Below are positions 7,351-11,676 of a stretch of 11,676 nucleotides of DNA, piece by piece (the first letter of the stretch is position 1; each line of letters opens with the position of its first letter). The notes beneath the pieces are model-generated. The model was not told the origin of the DNA, did not search any database, and worked only from the letters and a program-made list of their open reading frames with translations. Source of the DNA: Gammaproteobacteria bacterium (GTDB lineage: Bacteria; Pseudomonadota; Gammaproteobacteria; DRJJ01); the NCBI GenBank assembly GCA_011052255.1, contig DRJJ01000082.1, positions 1-11,676 on the forward strand, in the 5' to 3' direction. The position numbers and the translations under genes were made by a program.

Positions 7351-7882
7351 GACGGTGAATTTAGGCGCTGCCGTGCGTTGTGAGAAAACCCGGAATGCAG
7401 GTATGAATGACGCTTTCAGACAGATAATAATTCACATACACCGGTCGTTATGTACCAGGTATTTTTCCAGGGCATCATTAATGTCAACAGAATCAGCAGC
7501 AATGAATCGTACATAACCCCAGAGCAATGCCCCCCATATAACTTTTATGTAATTATGATAAGATTTCTATTAGATATAGGCACAAATAAACTATATAGTA
7601 TCAACCATGGAGATTGCAGGCCTCTATACTTCAGGTCTCAGTAAGGGAGCCGCAACAAGCCTATCGTACGTGAGAATGCTGAGTGTATCTGCCCTGGCAT
7701 AGAATATCAGCTGGGCATTACCCCGTTTAACTTTCGCGGACTGAATAAAGAATTGAATAAATTTATTTACCACCTGCACCTTGATTAATTTAGTGTTGCA
7801 ATAAGCAATTATCACAGATCTGGTACACCCGACACACTACAGCGGCATGACCAGGGCATAAGGTTTAGAACAAACTGATGAT

Positions 7883-7894
7883 ACAGATATCTGT
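7883..7894. promoter_or_regulatory. Perfect 12-bp palindrome upstream of prsT (possible operator)
   Basis: ACAGATATCTGT is perfectly self-complementary and ends one base before the candidate -35 of the prsT promoter. This is a typical position for a dimeric regulator, but I cannot name one. Confidence 0.3.
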
Positions 7895-7895
7895 T

Positions 7896-7923
7896 TTGGA
7901 CATGAAAAACGACCACGCATAAT
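7896..7923 (+). promoter_or_regulatory. Candidate sigma-70 promoter of prsT
   Basis: TTGGAC (7896-7901) and CATAAT (7918-7923, five of six matches to TATAAT) are separated by 16 nt. A start near 7930 would give a leader of about 64 nt before the ATG at 7994. The -35 is weak. I found no -24/-12 sigma-54 promoter, which some PEP-CTERM genes use. Confidence 0.35.
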
Positions 7924-7952
7924 TTGAATTTAATGTTACTAATAAATCCATG

Positions 7953-7969
7953 ATGATACGATATATCAT
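7953..7969. repeat. Small inverted repeat in the prsT leader
   Basis: ATGATA (7953-7958) and TATCAT (7964-7969) are perfect inverted arms around five bases, flanked on both sides by copies of AATAAAT (7941-7947 and 7971-7977). It lies 25 nt before the prsT ATG and could be an operator or a weak hairpin. Confidence 0.35.
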
Positions 7970-7993
7970 GAATAAATACCGAATGGTGTCAAG

Positions 7994-10750
7994 ATGAAAT
8001 TATTCCAAAAATATTTCCGAAGCATTCTTGTAATTACCACTGTACTTATTACTGCCAGCCTGACCGGATGCGGTAATGATGACAGCGCGAACTCATCCAA
8101 TGCCTCACTCAAGGAGGCCAAACAATATCTTGCACAGGGGAAAATACGCCACGCCCTGATCAAGACAAAGGAATCACTTCAAAAAACACCGGAATCAGCG
8201 GATGCCAGGCTCATGCTTGCTACTCTATACCTCAAACAGAACCAGCCATCAAGCGCAGAAATTGAAATACGCAAATCAATTCAGTACGGGGCTAATCGTA
8301 ACGACTGGCTGCCAATTCTCGGACAAGCATTAGTCATGCAGTCTCTCTATAACAAATTACTGGAAGATATCAAACCGGAACCGGAGGATGAAAAACAAAC
8401 TCTGTCAATTATCAGTCAGTTGCAGGCTGAAGCTTATATAGGAAAAGAAGACTATCTAAAGGCACGTCAGTTTTTTCTTGAAGCACAGACATATGACAGC
8501 CAACAAATGGGATCCTTAATCGGCCTCGCACGTATGGCCATCATACAGAAAAATATAACTCTGGCTCTTGATTATATACAGGAAATTTTGGCCAAGGACC
8601 CCAAAAATATGCGTGCTCTTCTGTTAATGGGAGACATCTATTTCAAGTATGGAAAACTGGATGAGGCATATAATGTAATAAATCAGGCACTAGCCGTATT
8701 CCCGTCCAATCCAGTCGCACGTCTTAAACGCGCGACTATTGAATTGTCACGCAAAAATACTAAAGCAGCTGAAGAAGATATCAAACAGGTTTTAAAACAA
8801 TATCCGGCACTACCGTTAGCAAATTACCTGGATGCACGTATTTATTTCCTGAAAGGCAATATGGAAAAAGCGTATGATTTACTACAGGAAGTCTTCCGGG
8901 TTAATTCAAATCTTCTGCCCGCCCATTTATTAAATGGCCTGGTTTCATTGCAAAGAAACTCCGACAGACAGGCAGAGCGTTCATTCAGAATATACTTAGC
9001 TGCCAATCCAGACTCCCGCATGCTAACAAAGCTATTAGCAATTACCCAGCTCAGACTTGGAACGCCTGGCCAGGTAGTCAAGATGCTAACAACCAGGAAA
9101 AATAGATGGCTGCAGGACCAGGAAGCCAGAATCTTGCTTGGCCTGGCATATCTGCAAATGGATAAGTTCGACGAGGCGAGACAGACTCTTCTAATAGCCG
9201 TAGCACAAAAGTCAATATTAATTGAAAATAAACGTGAAAAGGAAGTCGGCCCGAAGAAGCCACTCACCTCGAAGGAAGATATATACGATCAAAATATTCT
9301 TTTACGTGACGTCCAGTTATATAATTCCTTGCTGAGCGGTACAGTAGATTCCGGTGCCAGGGCACTAATCAAGCACGGCGCAGTCAAAGCCGAGAATTAT
9401 TATATGGCAGGATTATTAATGGCTGCCTATAACAAGCCACAAAAAGCACAGCAGTACTTTCTTGAAGCTATAAACAGAAAACCTCAGCTACATGAAGCTG
9501 AAATCTCTCTCGCCAAATTATTAATGGTTAAAAAACAGTGGCAAGAAGCAGAGGAGATACTGCTCAACATTCCGGAACAGTCTGAGCAGACTGGTGAGGC
9601 AAAAATATTACTGGTTAAACTTTATGAATCCAGCGGCAACCATGAAAAAGCAGTTAACCAACTGATAACCACCTGGAACAAGAATAAAGAGTCACCTGCA
9701 TTGGGATTAACGGTATTTAAATATTATCTTCAACAGAAAGAATTCCACCAGGCAGATAAAATCGCGGATGAACTGGTTCGTGAATTTCCAGGTCAGGATA
9801 ACATATTGCAAAATATCGCCCTGTTATACAAAAGGGCCGGCCTTAATGACAAGGCCATAAATACCCTGAATAAAAAGAGCAAGAAGACAGGAAATGGCAT
9901 ACTGAGCCAAATGCTACTGGCGCTGCTGTATGCGGAATCGGGAAAAGCTGAACGGGCTGAAGAAATATATAAAACACAGCTTGATAAGCACCCTAAAAAT
10001 CTTCTGGTATTACAAAGTTTAAGCCAGTTTTATATAAAACAGAACAAACCAGAACGGGCAATGGAGACAGTCGATGAAATAGTGCTTCACTACCCTGATA
10101 ATGCTGGCGCCTATCAGCTTAAAGGATGGCTGGTCTTACAATCTGGTGACAGAGAAAAAGCACTACAGTTATATAAACATGCCTATGATCTTAAACCAAC
10201 AACTACACTGACAATATTATATGCAAAAACACTTGTTCAGAATGGCGCACAGGACGAAGCAATATATCTATTGAGAAACTGGCTATTCATACGCCCTCAG
10301 GCACATGCTGCGCGACTAATATTGGCCAATATTTATCAACAAGATCACGAAATTTCGAAAGCCATTACTGAATATCTAATACTGGAAGAGTCAGATAATT
10401 ATAAACAAATTTCGTTAAACAATCTGAGTTTGCTTTTACTGGAATCCGGGGATGACCGACTCACTAGCTACCTGCAGAAGCTGGTAGACACCAAAACAAC
10501 AAATCCGGGTATCATGGATACGATAGGCTGGGTCTATTTACAAACCGGACAGCCAGACAAGGCGGAACCCTACCTTAAAGAAGCAGCCACCAGGCTGAAA
10601 AATGTTCCCACTGTGAAATATCATCTCGCTGTCTACTATCAGAAAACCGGAAACATTGATAAAGCCAGAACGATATTGACTAACATCCTGTCAGGCAATA
10701 CGCCGTTCCAGGAAAAAGGGGATGCACAGAAATTGCTGGATAGCCTGTAA
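7994..10750 (+). CDS. prsT: PrsT-like TPR-repeat lipoprotein (PEP-CTERM/exosortase associated)
   Basis: The 918-residue product starts with a lipoprotein signal: charged MKLFQKYFR, a hydrophobic stretch to about residue 22, and a lipobox LTGC with the lipidated cysteine at residue 26. Asparagine and aspartates follow, so outer-membrane anchoring facing the periplasm is likely. From about residue 38 to the end it is a chain of TPR-like helical pairs, for example around 206-240, 272-306, 378-402, 640-670, 672-702, 704-734 and 841-868. A stretch around 405-465 with many charged residues fits the TPR pattern less well. Length, lipobox and the C-terminal DTIGWVYLQTGQPDKAEPYL match the family TIGR02917 (PEP-CTERM system TPR-repeat lipoprotein, PrsT), which is tied to exosortase and exopolysaccharide loci; its molecular role is not established. 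The ATG at 7994 is chosen because the signal peptide starts there, although its ribosome binding site is weak (GGTG). The gene stands alone, nearly touching the convergent antiporter gene, and is visibly richer in A/T than xfp and glgP. Confidence 0.85.
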   Translation: MKLFQKYFRSILVITTVLITASLTGCGNDDSANSSNASLKEAKQYLAQGKIRHALIKTKESLQKTPESADARLMLATLYLKQNQPSSAEIEIRKSIQYGANRNDWLPILGQALVMQSLYNKLLEDIKPEPEDEKQTLSIISQLQAEAYIGKEDYLKARQFFLEAQTYDSQQMGSLIGLARMAIIQKNITLALDYIQEILAKDPKNMRALLLMGDIYFKYGKLDEAYNVINQALAVFPSNPVARLKRATIELSRKNTKAAEEDIKQVLKQYPALPLANYLDARIYFLKGNMEKAYDLLQEVFRVNSNLLPAHLLNGLVSLQRNSDRQAERSFRIYLAANPDSRMLTKLLAITQLRLGTPGQVVKMLTTRKNRWLQDQEARILLGLAYLQMDKFDEARQTLLIAVAQKSILIENKREKEVGPKKPLTSKEDIYDQNILLRDVQLYNSLLSGTVDSGARALIKHGAVKAENYYMAGLLMAAYNKPQKAQQYFLEAINRKPQLHEAEISLAKLLMVKKQWQEAEEILLNIPEQSEQTGEAKILLVKLYESSGNHEKAVNQLITTWNKNKESPALGLTVFKYYLQQKEFHQADKIADELVREFPGQDNILQNIALLYKRAGLNDKAINTLNKKSKKTGNGILSQMLLALLYAESGKAERAEEIYKTQLDKHPKNLLVLQSLSQFYIKQNKPERAMETVDEIVLHYPDNAGAYQLKGWLVLQSGDREKALQLYKHAYDLKPTTTLTILYAKTLVQNGAQDEAIYLLRNWLFIRPQAHAARLILANIYQQDHEISKAITEYLILEESDNYKQISLNNLSLLLLESGDDRLTSYLQKLVDTKTTNPGIMDTIGWVYLQTGQPDKAEPYLKEAATRLKNVPTVKYHLAVYYQKTGNIDKARTILTNILSGNTPFQEKGDAQKLLDSL

Positions 10751-10761
10751 ACTGAAGATTT

Positions 10762-11676
10762 TTATTTATGGCTCTTTTGGTCAGTGCGCCCATAACAGTC
10801 TCTACGAAAAGACTCCAGTACAACCGACACGTCCGGCTCATTAGCGCCCATATAGAGCAACGCCGCCCGCGCAAGTTCTACGCCGGCCTCAAGTGTCTCT
10901 GATACCGTGTAGCACGCACCAAGTGCCTCAAGTTGACGACACTTACTCAGGCTGTGCCCTCGCACAAAAACAGGTACATTCGGAAAAGATGTATGTAACG
11001 TAGAAACAACGCGTTCCGTTGCCTCAAAATCATCAATCGACACGATCACAATACGCGCGTCTGCCGCCCCGGCTGCTCTTAATACCTCGGGGTGTGTAGC
11101 ATCACCGTAATTTACTGTCTTGCCTGCTGAATGTTCACGTTCTACAACAAACGTGTCTTTATCGATTGCGACATAAGACACTTCCATTAATTCAAGGATA
11201 CTGGCTATCCTGCGACCCATTCTCCCGAAACCTGCAAGTATTACAGGGCTGGCCGTCTGTTCGATCTTGTCTATTTCATCATTAGGACAACTCTTGCTGT
11301 CTATACGTGACTTTATATAGATAACATGTGCCAGTTTATCCAGTAGTGGCGTTACCAGCATACTCAGAATAACGACTATCAATAGATACTGGAACAAGGT
11401 CTCGTCCAGTAAGCCAAGCCCTTTTGCAAGGGCGAACAATACCAGGGCAAATTCACCCCCCTGAGCCAATAATAATGACACCGAAACAGAGTCCTTGCTA
11501 CCTATACCGAACAGGCGTGATAACGGGAAAAGTGTAATAAATTTAATGGCCAGTAATGCCATCACTGAAGCCGCCAGTTCAAGCGTATGATCTGGAAAGT
11601 GGCCAAGGTTAACTGACATACCCATCGATATGAAAAACAAGCCCAGCAGTAAACCACGAAAAGGCTGAACCTCTGC
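10762..11676 (-). CDS. Kef-type (CPA2) cation:proton antiporter with RCK domain, C-terminal part only
   Basis: The frame is open from the right edge to TAA at 10764-10762, giving the last 304 residues of a protein that is usually about 560-660 residues long. The visible part opens with AEVQPFRGLLLGLFFISMGM, typical of the late membrane helices of KefB/KefC, and continues with hydrophobic segments around 32-52, 63-86 (including AQGGEFALVLF) and 95-119. A cytoplasmic RCK/TrkA-N domain follows from about 144: GFGRMG (149-154) is the nucleotide-binding glycine loop, then AIDKD (170-174), NYGDATHPEVLRAAGA (189-204) and RGHSLSKCRQLEALGA (239-254). Such proteins exchange K+ (or Na+) for H+ across the inner membrane under control of the RCK domain. 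Whether it is glutathione-gated like KefB/KefC cannot be decided here. It converges with prsT with only an 11-nt gap and no visible terminator. Confidence 0.9.
   Translation of the reverse strand, partial: AEVQPFRGLLLGLFFISMGMSVNLGHFPDHTLELAASVMALLAIKFITLFPLSRLFGIGSKDSVSVSLLLAQGGEFALVLFALAKGLGLLDETLFQYLLIVVILSMLVTPLLDKLAHVIYIKSRIDSKSCPNDEIDKIEQTASPVILAGFGRMGRRIASILELMEVSYVAIDKDTFVVEREHSAGKTVNYGDATHPEVLRAAGAADARIVIVSIDDFEATERVVSTLHTSFPNVPVFVRGHSLSKCRQLEALGACYTVSETLEAGVELARAALLYMGANEPDVSVVLESFRRDCYGRTDQKSHK

Larger units (their letters stand above)
7264..7993. other. 730-nt A/T-rich intergenic region between xfp and prsT
   Basis: This is the largest gap in the window, between divergent genes. 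Two open frames of just over 60 codons (7450-7644 plus, 7624-7815 minus) lack ribosome binding sites and recognisable sequence. The side near xfp holds its leader and a weak -10. The side near prsT holds a candidate promoter and two palindromes. In between, GTTATGTAC (7447-7455) and GTACATAAC (7509-7517) form a nine-bp inverted pair 53 nt apart. I could not match the region to a known riboswitch or small RNA. Confidence 0.55.

Noticed and set aside
7561..7680. Possible c-di-GMP riboswitch (GEMM) upstream of prsT
   Set aside because: A GGCACAAATAAAC string hinted at it, but the conserved GACGCAAAGCC-like core and the paired stems could not be found.
7450..7815. Two small open frames (7450-7644 plus and 7624-7815 minus) as genes
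   Set aside because: Neither has a ribosome binding site, both lie in A/T-rich sequence, and neither peptide is recognisable.
7630..7990. Sigma-54 (-24/-12) promoter for prsT
   Set aside because: No GG-N10-GC pair in a good TGGCAC/TTGC context was found.

Overview
The window is bacterial chromosome and most likely comes from a gammaproteobacterium. The clues are a YhcC-type radical SAM protein with the family's N-terminal cysteine pattern, a CPA2/Kef-type antiporter, a PEP-CTERM-associated TPR lipoprotein, and an FNR/Anr-type box. The genus cannot be read from the sequence. There is no tRNA, rRNA, CRISPR array, transposase or phage gene.

Layout from left to right: (1) the 5' part of a yhcC-like radical SAM gene on the minus strand, cut by the left edge; (2) a 482-nt intergenic region with a perfect FNR-type palindrome; (3) ackA (acetate kinase) on the plus strand; (4) glgP (glycogen/maltodextrin phosphorylase) on the minus strand, converging on ackA with a gap of about 33 nt; (5) a 302-nt spacer with a probable glgP promoter and a striking 93-bp palindromic element; (6) xfp (phosphoketolase) on the minus strand; (7) a 730-nt A/T-rich region without a convincing gene; (8) a 918-residue TPR lipoprotein gene of the PrsT type on the plus strand; (9) the 3' part of a Kef-like cation:proton antiporter gene on the minus strand, cut by the right edge.

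The first half makes metabolic sense as a unit. Glycogen phosphorylase releases glucose-1-phosphate from stored glucan. Phosphoketolase cleaves fructose-6-phosphate and/or xylulose-5-phosphate to acetyl-phosphate. Acetate kinase converts acetyl-phosphate and ADP to acetate and ATP. This is a short route from stored glucan to ATP that needs no pyruvate dehydrogenase or phosphotransacetylase. The FNR-type box beside ackA suggests control by low oxygen, but this is inferred.

The second half is different. The PrsT-like lipoprotein belongs to a family tied to exosortase/PEP-CTERM and exopolysaccharide systems, yet no other component of such a system is visible here. This gene and its upstream region are visibly richer in A/T than the sugar-metabolism genes. 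No clearly novel multi-gene system is evident. The best leads are the palindromic element upstream of glgP, the FNR box with plausible -10 elements on both sides, and the overlapping leader ORFs in front of ackA.
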